64,000 bases of DNA from Rhodopseudomonas palustris (GCF_003591005.1 NZ_QYYD01000016.1:62001-126000); one strand, 5' to 3'; shown: positions 1 through 9,670, counted from the stretch's first letter. Notes: a model not told the origin generated them from the sequence alone. Program-made: numbers and translations.

Positions 1-1158
<1,158 letters not shown>

Positions 1159-1497
1159 CTTAAGCCTCTGACCAGGCTGGGAATTGCGTGCGGCTGATGG
1201 CGCCCGGGAAGCGGGCGTTGCAGCAAAGGTTTTGACAACCTTGGTGTAAAGAACGTTTGACACACCGACATCACGGTGATGCGATACCGATATGCGGGGG
1301 CACGAGGCGAGCAACATCGCACCAAGACCCTCATTTCCTTGATCTGATGCTGATCTGAATTCCACCGCGCCACTCCCTAAGTGCGGCTGATCGACAAAGG
1401 CTAGACCCCGACATCACGAGTGTCAACTGAACCATACGTAAATTAAACTTGACGGTCGCATGGCCCGTCGGGTTATCTGGTCACAAGGGGGTATCCA
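1159..1497. promoter_or_regulatory. Divergent bchF / aerR control region
   Basis: This 339-base non-coding stretch lies between two divergent photosynthesis genes. It contains one exact PpsR consensus, TGT-N12-ACA, at 1245-1262, 87 bases before the bchF start. A near match, TGT-N12-ACG, sits at 1421-1438 on the aerR side. A strong AAGGGGG ribosome site precedes the plus-strand gene. No other gene is evident. Confidence 0.6.
1245..1262. promoter_or_regulatory. PpsR/CrtJ binding site (consensus match)
   Basis: The 18 bases read TGT, twelve bases, ACA, the palindromic PpsR/CrtJ consensus. It lies in the bchF upstream region. Repression of bchF by PpsR under aerobic or non-inducing light conditions is inferred from the family. 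Confidence 0.6.
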
Positions 1498-2382
1498 ATG
1501 ACCGACCGCAAAGAGCTCTCGATCTCGCACAGCCCCTGCGTGAACCGGCGCCCGTTACCCGTGAGCTTGAACTTCTCTCCTCCTGAGCCGATCTGGCGAT
1601 ACCGGCCGCCGATCGGCAGCGACGCGATTGCCCGTTCGATCCGCACTCAGATGCTCCCTCACGTCGGTCTCGCGCTCCGCTCCATGTCTTTCCCGCCCTC
1701 TCCGGAAGCGGCCGAACCGGCTGCACCGTTCGAAGTCCAGCAATTCACGCTTCTGATCTTGAGCGCCGACGAAGCCGCGGCTTTCGCCTACGTCGAGAAT
1801 CTTATCTCGCGCGGCATGGCGATCGATTTGATCTTCCTCAACCTGCTCGGCCCGGTCGCGCGCCGGCTCGGTGAGATGTGGGAAGACGACACCACTGACT
1901 TCGCCAACGTCACGCTGGGCGTCAGCAAGTTGCAGCGGGTCATGCGCCACCTCGGCGAAACTTCGTCGTCAGCCGACGACGTTCAGCGCATCGGTTCGGT
2001 GCTGCTGACGACCGTCCCGGGTGAGCAACACAGTTTCGGCCTGGCGATGGTGGCGGAATTCTTCCGGCACGATGGCTGGGATATCTGCACCGGGCCGTTC
2101 AGTTCGCCGCGCGAATTGTCATCGCTGGTGACGGATCGGTGGTTCGACCTGATCGGCTTCTCGTTGACCAGCGACCGCCGGATCGACGAGTTGAAGCGGC
2201 TGATCCAGGATGTACGGCGGCTGTCCCGCAACCGCTGGGTCGGCGTCATCATCGGGGGGCCGGTCCTGGTAAATCGCCCCGAACTGGCCAATTTGCTGGG
2301 TGCCGACATGAGTGCTACCGACGGCGCCCATGCGCCGCAGCTGGCTCGTGCACTGCTTCCGATGCTGAAAGGGCGACGGTGA
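1498..2382 (+). CDS. aerR: AerR/PpaA-type cobalamin-binding antirepressor
   Basis: AerR/PpaA proteins carry a B12-binding (SCHIC-type) domain and modulate CrtJ/PpsR in response to light. This 294-residue protein has a variable proline-rich N-terminus of about 75 residues, a helical cap (LGEMWEDDTTDFANVTLG, about 120-140), and a Rossmann-like half with VPGEQHSFGLAM. The EQH histidine is the likely cobalt ligand. The C-terminal half ends in the GGPVLV and ATDG motifs of this fold. ATG 1498 follows AAGGGGG. It is followed by hmuO after 65 bases and diverges from bchF, the usual location of this regulator. The symbol ppaA is equally used. Confidence 0.87.
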   Translation: MTDRKELSISHSPCVNRRPLPVSLNFSPPEPIWRYRPPIGSDAIARSIRTQMLPHVGLALRSMSFPPSPEAAEPAAPFEVQQFTLLILSADEAAAFAYVENLISRGMAIDLIFLNLLGPVARRLGEMWEDDTTDFANVTLGVSKLQRVMRHLGETSSSADDVQRIGSVLLTTVPGEQHSFGLAMVAEFFRHDGWDICTGPFSSPRELSSLVTDRWFDLIGFSLTSDRRIDELKRLIQDVRRLSRNRWVGVIIGGPVLVNRPELANLLGADMSATDGAHAPQLARALLPMLKGRR

Positions 2383-2447
2383 CGCTTGCGGGCTTCGCCG
2401 CCTCGCTTCGGCTCTGCTATAAGACAGGCTGAAGACGAGGAGATCGA

Positions 2448-3107
2448 ATGACCGCAGTTTCCGCGGAAAGCGTCGCACCGAGCGTCGTGACCGCACTCTA
2501 CGTGCAAACCAGAGCCCTTCACCTCGAGGCGGAGCGAACCGGCTTCATCGCCGACATGCTGCGCGGCGCCGCCAGCCGGAACGGCTATGCGCTGCTGCTG
2601 CGCAACCTGCTGCCGGCTTATCACCAGATCGAAGACGGCCTCGAGCGCCATCGCGACGATCCCATGCTGCGGCCATTGGCCCGCTATCGCCTGGCGCGAG
2701 CGCCGGCAATCGCGGCTGATTTGGCCGCGTTGACCGATGACGAGCTGCCGCTGCTGCCGGAAGGCGAAGCTTATGCGCAGACCATCGCGCGCGCAGCCGA
2801 GGGCGACGGCAGCCGGCTGATCGCGCACGCATATACGCGCTATCTCGGCGACCTCAATGGCGGACAGATCGTCAAACGCCTGCTACAGAAGTCGCTCGGC
2901 CTCGGCCCGCGGGAGCTGGCCCATTACGACTTCTCGGCGATCGGAGAGCTCGCAGCCCTCAAGACCGGCTACCGCCAAGCTTTGGAGCTGGCCGGCGCGG
3001 CCGCCGCAGACCCTGAAGCGATCATCGCCGAAGGCGCGGTCGCGTTCGAATGCAACATCGCGCTGTCGATCGCCGTGCAGCGCCGACTTTCGGGCCCGCC
3101 TGCCTAA
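2448..3107 (+). CDS. hmuO: Haem oxygenase (biliverdin-producing)
   Basis: This 219-residue HO-1-type enzyme opens haem to biliverdin IX-alpha, iron and CO. The likely proximal haem ligand is His25 in TRALHLEAE. The distal-helix signature HAYTRYLGDLNGGQ is intact in the second half of the protein. A GAGGAG ribosome site precedes ATG 2448. The gene runs tail to tail with the bacteriophytochrome gene, with only 12 bases between the stops. The context says its role is making the biliverdin chromophore rather than iron scavenging, since no haem-uptake genes are nearby. Confidence 0.93.
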   Translation: MTAVSAESVAPSVVTALYVQTRALHLEAERTGFIADMLRGAASRNGYALLLRNLLPAYHQIEDGLERHRDDPMLRPLARYRLARAPAIAADLAALTDDELPLLPEGEAYAQTIARAAEGDGSRLIAHAYTRYLGDLNGGQIVKRLLQKSLGLGPRELAHYDFSAIGELAALKTGYRQALELAGAAAADPEAIIAEGAVAFECNIALSIAVQRRLSGPPA

Positions 3108-3119
3108 TTTCGCGCTGGA

Positions 3120-5318
3120 CTATTTCTTGGTCTTCTGCGGTTTGCCCGGGGTTTGATCTGCGGACGCCCGGGAGGCGTGTAGCATCAGATGCTGCAGCAC
3201 TTCGGCGGTCCGCATCGTCGAATCGCGCACGCCTTCCAGCATTTCGGCGATCCGCCCGGTCTCCACCCCGTAGGTGATTTCCAGCGCCGCCAGCTGCGCG
3301 TTCTCGACCACCGCCGACAGCAGGTTCTGGTAGACGAGATCGGATTGCGTATCGAGCCGCAAGCCGGAGTTTCGGCTGCTCTTGAGGATGCCTTCCTGAA
3401 AACGGCCGCGCGCGGCTTCGGCAGCCCGACGAGCGGCGTTGTCGTTGAAGATCAGCACAAAGCCGAGCGCGCGATCCCGCGATGGTATCACCGGATCGGC
3501 GCGAACCAACAGCGAGCGAGTCTTGCCGGCCGCTTCGCGCAACAACAATTCGCCGCGCCAGCCGCGCTGACGCTCGATCATCTCGGCGATATTGCGCCTG
3601 AAGTCGAACGGATCAAAGAACGCCAAGGCGAGATCCTCGAGCCGGTGCAGCGGAGGATAGCCATCCGGCAGGATCGCGGTGAAAGCGGTGTTGATCAGCA
3701 AAATCTTGCCGGCCGCATCAGCGATCACCACCGGATGGTCGGAGCTCGCAACCTGTCGCGAGAACTGATCGAGCTGTTCCTGAGCGATCAGCGTTCGCAC
3801 CGCGCGGAATTGCAGCACGATGTCGGCGACGGACTGGCCGATGGTTCGCACCGCGGCAAGATCGGACGGGGTCCAGGGATCCGACGTCCCCTCCACCACC
3901 TGATTCCATTTGGCGAAGGAGCGACGCGGCGACAGATCGGCGGGAGTGTCGCCAATCACGAACGGCTTCTTCGGATCTCCACCCCAGGTAACCGTCCGGA
4001 CCCGCTCGGGACGAAACCAGATCAGGAATTCGCCAGGTTGATTCGACACCGGGGCCGCAGCGATGCCGCTGGCAACCGGCGTCAGCGTCGCGAAGTCTTG
4101 CACGTCGATGCCCAGCGACGACGTCGAGATCACTGCAGCGCGCGGCTGACGCGCCAGCCAGGCGGCGATTTCGCGAATGTCGTGCGTGCCGGGGACTTCG
4201 CCGACCGTGGTCACCTGCCCTTCATAGACCAACGCGGCGCCGCTGGCGCGCACCGGCTGCAGGATCGACTGAGAGACATCGAAGATCGCCGCACGCCAAT
4301 CGCCCTCGCGCGAGATGCTCTCGATCATGCGCTGTTCGAGCCGCTGAACAAACAATTCGGATTGGCTCTGCGCGAAACTTTCCAGCGCGGTGATACGCGT
4401 GGCGATGGCTTCGGCGAGCATCTCACAAACGGCACGCAGTTCGAAATGGATGAATCGCGGCTGATAGTGATGGCAGGCGACCAGCCCCCACAGCTTGCCG
4501 CCGACCATCAGCGACACCACCAGCGTGGCGCGCACGCCCATGTTCTTCAGGTACTGCAGATGGATCGGCGACATCGAGCGCAGGAAGCAGCCCGACATGT
4601 CGAGGTCGCGTCCGGTCAGCGGCGACAACCGCGGCTGCAACGGCACCGGCTCGTAGGCGACATCGACCAACACGCGCACGCGCTGCCGCTCGTACAGCCT
4701 TCGCGCCATTTGCGGAATATCGGAGGCCGGATAGCGGTTGCCCAGATAGGATTCGAGACCCGGAGCGTGCCGCTCCGAAAACACTTCGCCGTGGCCTTCT
4801 TCGTCGAAACGATAGACCATCACCCGGTCGTAGCCGATGCGGTCCTGAAACAGCAGGGCAGCTTCGTCACACAGTGCGCGGACCGAATTCGAGGTGCGAA
4901 TCTTGTCGAGCGCCTGACCGACGGCGGTCGGCAGATCGAGCGGCGGACCGGCGCGCTCGAGCTCGACGATCAGGCCACCTTCCGGCGGCCGGTGGATCAG
5001 GCCATCGAAGTCCAAAGCGGGCGTGCCGATCCGGCAGCGCACCGCGATCGGGGTTCCTTCGGACGTCGGATCGAGATGCGGCAGGATGCGGATCAGCAGA
5101 TCGCCTTCGAGATCCGCGAGGGCGACGCCGACGACCTTTTCGACGTTGAGAAATTCGGCCGCATTGACACTGGACTGAATGATGCGGTGGTCGGGCTCAC
5201 TGACGACCAGCAATGCACCATGCGGCTGGATCGATCCTGCGAGGTGGATCTGTTCCTGCTCACAATTGGAAAGGTCCGCTGTTCCGAATGCGGGCGAGAT
5301 GGTCGGTTGAACGGCCAA
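3120..5318 (-). CDS. bphP1: Bacteriophytochrome, RpBphP1 type (PAS-GAF-PHY-PAS, no kinase)
   Basis: This red/far-red photoreceptor binds biliverdin and in this family relieves PpsR2 repression by direct protein contact. The 732 residues run PAS (about 20-130) with chromophore cysteine Cys19, GAF (about 140-310) with PASDIPQMARRLY and CHHYQPRF, PHY (about 320-510), a further PAS (about 525-640) and a two-helix C-terminal output segment. No HisKA or HATPase motifs are present, as in RpBphP1. The start is a TTG at 5318, directly after the ppsR2 stop and preceded by GAGGAA. That start places Cys19 one residue from the known Cys20 of RpBphP1. It is co-transcribed with ppsR2. Confidence 0.95.
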   Translation of the reverse strand: MAVQPTISPAFGTADLSNCEQEQIHLAGSIQPHGALLVVSEPDHRIIQSSVNAAEFLNVEKVVGVALADLEGDLLIRILPHLDPTSEGTPIAVRCRIGTPALDFDGLIHRPPEGGLIVELERAGPPLDLPTAVGQALDKIRTSNSVRALCDEAALLFQDRIGYDRVMVYRFDEEGHGEVFSERHAPGLESYLGNRYPASDIPQMARRLYERQRVRVLVDVAYEPVPLQPRLSPLTGRDLDMSGCFLRSMSPIHLQYLKNMGVRATLVVSLMVGGKLWGLVACHHYQPRFIHFELRAVCEMLAEAIATRITALESFAQSQSELFVQRLEQRMIESISREGDWRAAIFDVSQSILQPVRASGAALVYEGQVTTVGEVPGTHDIREIAAWLARQPRAAVISTSSLGIDVQDFATLTPVASGIAAAPVSNQPGEFLIWFRPERVRTVTWGGDPKKPFVIGDTPADLSPRRSFAKWNQVVEGTSDPWTPSDLAAVRTIGQSVADIVLQFRAVRTLIAQEQLDQFSRQVASSDHPVVIADAAGKILLINTAFTAILPDGYPPLHRLEDLALAFFDPFDFRRNIAEMIERQRGWRGELLLREAAGKTRSLLVRADPVIPSRDRALGFVLIFNDNAARRAAEAARGRFQEGILKSSRNSGLRLDTQSDLVYQNLLSAVVENAQLAALEITYGVETGRIAEMLEGVRDSTMRTAEVLQHLMLHASRASADQTPGKPQKTKK

Positions 5319-6695
5319 TCATTCCTCGGAGTCGTCGTCCATGGAAGTCTCTTGTGAGCTGGACCCCTTGTCATCGAGTCCATACCGGGCGAGCTTGGCA
5401 TAGAGGCTCTGTCGGCTCAAGCCGAGCAATTCGGCGGTCGCGGTGCGGTTACCTTTGGTCAGCTCGAGCGCTTCCTTGACGTAGTGGCGCTCCACGATAC
5501 CGACGGTATTCTTTACCAGCTTGCGTAGAGAGGAGCGGCCCAGCTGCTTGCTGATCGGCCCGAGCGCCGCGCGCAGCGCATCGCTTTCTCCGCCGGTAAG
5601 CCGGCGCGACACATTGCGGATCAGCACGCCGACGTAGTTGTGGTCGTCGCCATCGACGGCGGAAATCTCGACCTCGGTCTCGCTGCCGAGTTCGCCGCGA
5701 ATGGTTGTCTGGAACAGCCGCACCGTCTTGTAGCGCTGCAGGTGCGAGAGGAGCGCGGCGAGATCGGCGCCGGGCTGGTTCAGCCAGCGGCCGAGCGATT
5801 CGCCGATCGCCGACCCCTTGGAGCCGATCTGTACAAGATCGAGAAACGCCTGATTGGCGTGCCGGATCACGCCCGCCGAATCGAGCGCCACGAAGCCGTC
5901 GGGCACGCGGTCGATCAGCGTTTTCAGAACGGTCGGCTCGCGGTCGTCGCCGCGCGGCGCGGACGTCACGGGAGCGAACTGCAGCAGAAAGACCTGGCCG
6001 CGCTCCGATGACACCAGAGAGCCACGCACCATCCATGGACGCGCCTCCCGGCCGAGATGCACCAAAATGCTCAGCGCCTTGCCCCGATCGCGGACGCGCA
6101 GCAGCATCTCGCGGACAGCGTCCCGATCAACTTCAGCAATCTCACCGACAATCTCGCGGCCAGTAACGTCCGCGTTGTCGCGGTCGATCCCTGTGAGCGC
6201 CTGCACAGCAGCGCGATTGGCTTCGACGATCCTGAGATCGTTCGCCGAGACGATTACCACCGCCTCGGTGGCCGCATCGAACACCAGGCGATAGCGCGTT
6301 TCCATCTCGCGCAGGCGCCAGTAATCGCGCTCGATGGTCTGCTGCGCTGCAATCAGCCGCGAATGCAGTTCGGTGACCGCCTGCAGGTTCTTGCCGACTG
6401 CCACCATGCCGGTGCGATCACCGAGCAGCATGGTGGTGAATTCGATCGGAATCTCGGTCCCGGACGGAAAGCGCTGATTGATCTGACGGAACGCCGAGAT
6501 CCCACTGGAGCGGGCATCGTCGACCATCCGGCGAACTTTGTCGCCGCCCTCCTCACCCGCGATATCCGACCACGGCCTGCCGAGCCAAGCCTCGACGCTC
6601 TCTCCCGACAAGGCAGGCGACAGACTTGCGTCGCGGATCACACCGTCCATATCGAGTAACAGTGTGATGTCAGGCTGTGCTGGTTTGGCAGACAT
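5319..6695 (-). CDS. ppsR2: Photosynthesis gene repressor PpsR2
   Basis: PpsR is a PAS-containing repressor of bch, crt and antenna genes that binds TGT-N12-ACA. This 458-residue protein has an N-terminal PAS-like region, a Q-linker helix (about 110-140), two further PAS domains (about 140-250 and 255-370) and a Fis-type helix-turn-helix at the end (NRTATAELLGLSRQSLYAKL). Its place directly before bphP1 identifies it as PpsR2, the BphP1 partner. It contains no cysteine at all, so it cannot use the disulfide redox switch described for Rhodobacter PpsR/CrtJ. The recognition helix looks complete, including the arginines. The ATG at 6695 has only a weak ribosome site. Confidence 0.92.
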   Translation of the reverse strand: MSAKPAQPDITLLLDMDGVIRDASLSPALSGESVEAWLGRPWSDIAGEEGGDKVRRMVDDARSSGISAFRQINQRFPSGTEIPIEFTTMLLGDRTGMVAVGKNLQAVTELHSRLIAAQQTIERDYWRLREMETRYRLVFDAATEAVVIVSANDLRIVEANRAAVQALTGIDRDNADVTGREIVGEIAEVDRDAVREMLLRVRDRGKALSILVHLGREARPWMVRGSLVSSERGQVFLLQFAPVTSAPRGDDREPTVLKTLIDRVPDGFVALDSAGVIRHANQAFLDLVQIGSKGSAIGESLGRWLNQPGADLAALLSHLQRYKTVRLFQTTIRGELGSETEVEISAVDGDDHNYVGVLIRNVSRRLTGGESDALRAALGPISKQLGRSSLRKLVKNTVGIVERHYVKEALELTKGNRTATAELLGLSRQSLYAKLARYGLDDKGSSSQETSMDDDSEE

Positions 6696-7008
6696 CGTTC
6701 CACTCGCAGGCGGTTCCGGCGTCGGGAGACGTCTGGAGAAGGTCGCGCCCTGTGGAATTATGCAGACCTTGTGCCAATGACAAGTGCAAGCTCCTCCTAA
6801 ATAAGAAGGAAATTCGCCGAATTGCCTAGTCTGTAACTTTATTGCGCGAAATCAAGGCGATACAAGACACAAACGTCCAGTTCGACAGAGTGCTGAGTGT
6901 CAGAATTCCTTTACAGGGCAGTTTAGAAGGAGTTTGGATACACCATCGTCGAGCCCGAACTGGGCCCCGATACCGTGGGCGCAACCGACTGAGATCTAGG
7001 AGAGAGAC
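6696..7008. promoter_or_regulatory. Divergent ppsR2 / cycA control region
   Basis: These 313 non-coding bases separate ppsR2 and cycA. An exact TGT-N12-ACA lies at 6898-6915, 94 bases before cycA. A near match, TGT-N12-ACC, lies at 6751-6768 closer to ppsR2. At 6842-6855 TTGCG-N4-ATCAA resembles an Fnr/FixK box with two mismatches in one half. The region is relatively AT-rich, as expected for promoters. Confidence 0.5.
6898..6915. promoter_or_regulatory. PpsR/CrtJ-type site upstream of cycA
   Basis: TGT, twelve bases, ACA: an exact consensus match in the region between ppsR2 and cycA. It suggests that cytochrome c2 synthesis or ppsR2 itself is under PpsR control. One 18-mer can occur by chance, so this is inference. 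Confidence 0.5.
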
Positions 7009-7425
7009 GTGGTCCGTAAATTTCTCGCAATTGTCACCATCACCGCTGCCGCAGGATCTCTGTCGACAGGCGCGTCGGCGCAGGACGCCGCGAAGGGCGA
7101 GGCTGTGTTCAAGCAGTGCCAGACCTGCCACCGCGCAGACAAGAACATGGTCGGCCCGGCGCTCGGCGGCGTGATCGGCCGCAAGACCGGCACCGCGGCC
7201 GGCTTCACCTACTCGCCGCTGAATCACGCCGCTGGCGAAGCCGGTCTGGTGTGGTCGCAGGCCAACGTCGTCGAATATCTCGCTGACCCGAACGCCTATC
7301 TGAAGAAGTTCCTGACCGACAAGGGCCAGGCCGACAAGGCGACCGGCTCGACCAAGATGACCTTCAAGCTGGCCAACGAGCAGCAGCGCAAGGACGTCGC
7401 CGCTTATCTGGCCACCCTGAAGTAA
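7009..7425 (+). CDS. cycA: Cytochrome c2
   Basis: This soluble periplasmic electron carrier shuttles electrons from the bc1 complex to the photosynthetic reaction centre. The 138-residue precursor has a signal peptide ending about ASAQD (residues 20-26), the haem attachment motif CQTCH, and the axial methionine in STKMTFKL near the C-terminus. The start is GTG at 7009 behind a GGAGAG ribosome site. With no pufC gene in the puf operon, cytochrome c2 is the expected direct donor to the reaction centre. A strong terminator hairpin follows at 7459-7492. Confidence 0.93.
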   Translation: MVRKFLAIVTITAAAGSLSTGASAQDAAKGEAVFKQCQTCHRADKNMVGPALGGVIGRKTGTAAGFTYSPLNHAAGEAGLVWSQANVVEYLADPNAYLKKFLTDKGQADKATGSTKMTFKLANEQQRKDVAAYLATLK

Positions 7426-7458
7426 GCCATCGGTCGCCGGCTGCGGCCGGCGCGTTCT

Positions 7459-7492
7459 CAAGAGCTCCGGTCCGCGAGGATCGGAGCTCTTG
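7459..7492. terminator. Bidirectional terminator between cycA and the 91-residue membrane protein gene
   Basis: An 11-bp perfect stem (CAAGAGCTCCG with CGGAGCTCTTG) encloses a 12-base loop between two convergent genes. T-rich sequence follows on the plus strand (TTGTCATTT), so it most likely ends cycA transcripts and may serve both directions. Confidence 0.7.
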
Positions 7493-7518
7493 TCATTTGA
7501 GGATGATGATCTCCGCCC

Positions 7519-7794
7519 TCAACGGCGCCAGCGCCGCAGCACATCGACCAGATGCGCCGCGCCCGCGAGCATGAGGCAAACCGTAGGCAGCACCCAGGAG
7601 CCGCCAGTCAGCACAGCGCGTAGCGCCAGCAGCATCAGCGCCCCCGAGCACATCCCCGGTAGGAAATCAGCGGGCGCGATGCCGCGCCTGCGCCATCCCC
7701 AGTAACCGATGATCCCGACAGCCTCGAGCACCAGGAAGCCGAGGATCAGATCGACGAGCAGGCCGCTGGTGAACAGATCGGACATCATCGACAT
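7519..7794 (-). CDS. Small membrane protein of unknown function
   Basis: The 91-residue product is hydrophobic, with three predicted membrane segments (about 9-32, 48-62 and 66-84), a positively charged loop (GWRRRG) and a basic C-terminus (RRWRR). I do not recognise the family. It lies 42 bases downstream of tspO on the same strand and is probably cotranscribed with it, which suggests a role near tetrapyrrole or membrane-assembly control. A GAAGGG ribosome site precedes ATG 7794; in-frame methionines at residues 3 and 4 are alternatives. Confidence 0.65.
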   Translation of the reverse strand: MSMMSDLFTSGLLVDLILGFLVLEAVGIIGYWGWRRRGIAPADFLPGMCSGALMLLALRAVLTGGSWVLPTVCLMLAGAAHLVDVLRRWRR

Positions 7795-7836
7795 GTCCAG
7801 CCCTTCAATGTGAGAGATGACCGGCGGCCGCGACGA

Positions 7837-8301
7837 TCAGAATGGCGCATTGAGCTGGACCACGGTCCAGTTCAGTGTGGCCGCGAAGCTGACCCAGATC
7901 AGATACGGCACCAGATAGTAGCTGGCCGTCCGTGCGCCTCGCCAAAACACAACGATGCCCGTCGCCACCGAAAGCCACAGCAGCGGCACTTCCAGCAGCG
8001 CCCAATCCGGCCGCTGCACGGTGAAGAACAGCATGCTCCACAGCACGTTGAAGAAGCCGTTGGCGGCGAAGATGCCGATGACCCATTCGCGTTGAGCCCG
8101 CGTGGTCGCGCCGCGCCAGGCGTAGACCGCGGACATCGCCGCCAGTGCAAAAATCACCGTCCAGGCCGGACCGAACGCCCAGTCCGGCGGCTGCCACCAC
8201 GGTTTGCTCAGGCTTTGATACCAGGGCCCGGTGTCGGTGAGCGATCCGCCGAGCAATCCGACCAGGATGGCGACGGCAAAGGCAACAAGGATCGGATTCA
8301 C
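7837..8301 (-). CDS. tspO: TspO/MBR family tryptophan-rich sensory protein
   Basis: TspO (also called CrtK) is a five-helix outer-membrane or envelope protein that binds porphyrins and in Rhodobacter lowers pigment gene expression in oxygen. The 154 residues show five hydrophobic segments and the family motif WWQPPDWAFGPAW at about 35-48, plus many tryptophans. It sits downstream of bchP, the classical crtK-like position in photosynthesis clusters. ATG 8301 has AAGG 11-14 bases upstream. It is probably cotranscribed with the small membrane protein gene that follows. Confidence 0.9.
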   Translation of the reverse strand: MNPILVAFAVAILVGLLGGSLTDTGPWYQSLSKPWWQPPDWAFGPAWTVIFALAAMSAVYAWRGATTRAQREWVIGIFAANGFFNVLWSMLFFTVQRPDWALLEVPLLWLSVATGIVVFWRGARTASYYLVPYLIWVSFAATLNWTVVQLNAPF

Positions 8302-8463
8302 GTCGGACCTTCAGGGCGTTGGGCGCTTCGCGCGTCCGCTTGGCGGTGAGATGCGGCGAAGAAGAAAACAGAATCGAGTCGGCGACCCAGACTATCAAGG
8401 TCGGTGCTTCAACGCACAGGGCCGAGATGCCCCTGCGCGGCGAGATGGGATGAATGCTAAGTC

Positions 8464-9669
8464 TCAGACGGAGGCGAAGCCGGTCATGTGCGCCAAATTC
8501 TTGAAGAAGATCCGGACATGCGCGATCGGCTTGGCACGGACCAGCTTCTTGTTCATGTAGGCGTCCCAGGTCAGCTTCTGGACGTCGCGATCGCGGCAGA
8601 TGCTGACGAACTGCTCGCGGCGCTTGTCGCTCGCGTACCAGTACCATTGCATCAGCCCGAGGATTCGGAACACAGAGCCGTTCGCCCGCATGAAGCGCTT
8701 GCGCGCCAGCTTCAACGCCTTGGCGTCGGCGGTCTGCAGAAACTCACCAACGGCCTCCGCCGCCAGCCGGCCGCCGAGCAGCGCGTAGTAGATGCCCTCG
8801 CCCGACGCCGGCGCGACCACGCCCGCGGCGTCGCCGGCGAGTAGCACGCTGTGGCCGTCGTCCCAGCGCGCCAGCGGATGCAGCGGGATCGGCGCGCCTT
8901 CCTTGCGGATGGTCTCGACCTCGTCGAGGCCGGTCTGCTTGCGCAGCTCGGCCACCGAATCACGCAGCGAGAAGCCCTTGTGCATCGAGCCGGTGCCGAC
9001 GCTCACCGTGTCGCCGTGCGGAAACACCCAGCCGTAGAAGTCCGGCGACACCTTGCCCTGGTAGTACACGTCGCAGCGCCGGCTCTCATAGGCCGCCCGC
9101 TGCTGGGCGCCGGGGGCCTTGATGATCTCGTGATAGGCAAACACGAACGGCACGCGGTCGGCATCCGGTAGGAACTGCCGCGCCACCGCCGACACCGCGC
9201 CGTCGGCGCCGATGATCGCTCGCGCCTTCACCGTCTGCTCCTGCATGGCGCCGTCGGGCTGGCGAGCTTCGTAGTGGATCGTGTTGACGCCGCCTTCGTC
9301 ACGCGTGAAGCGACGGAACAGGCCGGTGCGGCGCTCGGCGCCGACGCTGGCGGCGCGCTGGCGCAACCATTCGTCGAAATGCTCACGGTCCACCATGCCG
9401 ACGAAGCCGCCGTCGATCGGCATGTCGACTTCGACATCGGTCGGCGACACCATACGGGCGGCGTTGATCTTGGCGACCAGCATGCCGTCCGGAATTGCGA
9501 AGTCGCGGATCGCGCGCGGCGGAATGGCGCCGCCGCACGGCTTGATGCGGCCGGCGCGGTCGAGCAGCACGACGCGCTTGCCGGCTCGGGCGAGATCGCA
9601 GGCCGCGGTGGCGCCGGCCGGCCCTCCGCCGACGACGACGACATCATAGATCGCGGAGTTATCGCTCAT
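8464..9669 (-). CDS. bchP: Geranylgeranyl diphosphate / geranylgeranyl-bacteriochlorophyll reductase
   Basis: BchP reduces the geranylgeranyl tail of bacteriochlorophyll a to phytyl using NADPH and FAD. The 401-residue protein begins with a dinucleotide-binding fold (VVVVGGGPAGATAA) and has the GDAAGVVAPASGEGI motif of the family in its second half. ATG 9669 is chosen over an upstream in-frame start because GGGAGGATAGG immediately precedes it. It begins one base after the stop of the PucC-family gene, so the two are translationally coupled. It is the last gene of ppsR1-bchG-PucC family-bchP. Confidence 0.93.
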   Translation of the reverse strand: MSDNSAIYDVVVVGGGPAGATAACDLARAGKRVVLLDRAGRIKPCGGAIPPRAIRDFAIPDGMLVAKINAARMVSPTDVEVDMPIDGGFVGMVDREHFDEWLRQRAASVGAERRTGLFRRFTRDEGGVNTIHYEARQPDGAMQEQTVKARAIIGADGAVSAVARQFLPDADRVPFVFAYHEIIKAPGAQQRAAYESRRCDVYYQGKVSPDFYGWVFPHGDTVSVGTGSMHKGFSLRDSVAELRKQTGLDEVETIRKEGAPIPLHPLARWDDGHSVLLAGDAAGVVAPASGEGIYYALLGGRLAAEAVGEFLQTADAKALKLARKRFMRANGSVFRILGLMQWYWYASDKRREQFVSICRDRDVQKLTWDAYMNKKLVRAKPIAHVRIFFKNLAHMTGFASV

Positions 9670-9670
9670 C

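Noticed and set aside
3189-5357. A 722-codon open frame on the plus strand opposite bphP1.
   Set aside because: It is antisense to a clear bacteriophytochrome, rich in His and Arg, and resembles no family; a GC-rich shadow frame.
6751-6768. TGT-N12-ACC upstream of ppsR2 as a PpsR site.
   Set aside because: One mismatch, no 8-base-spaced partner and no context beyond position; too likely by chance to list as a site.
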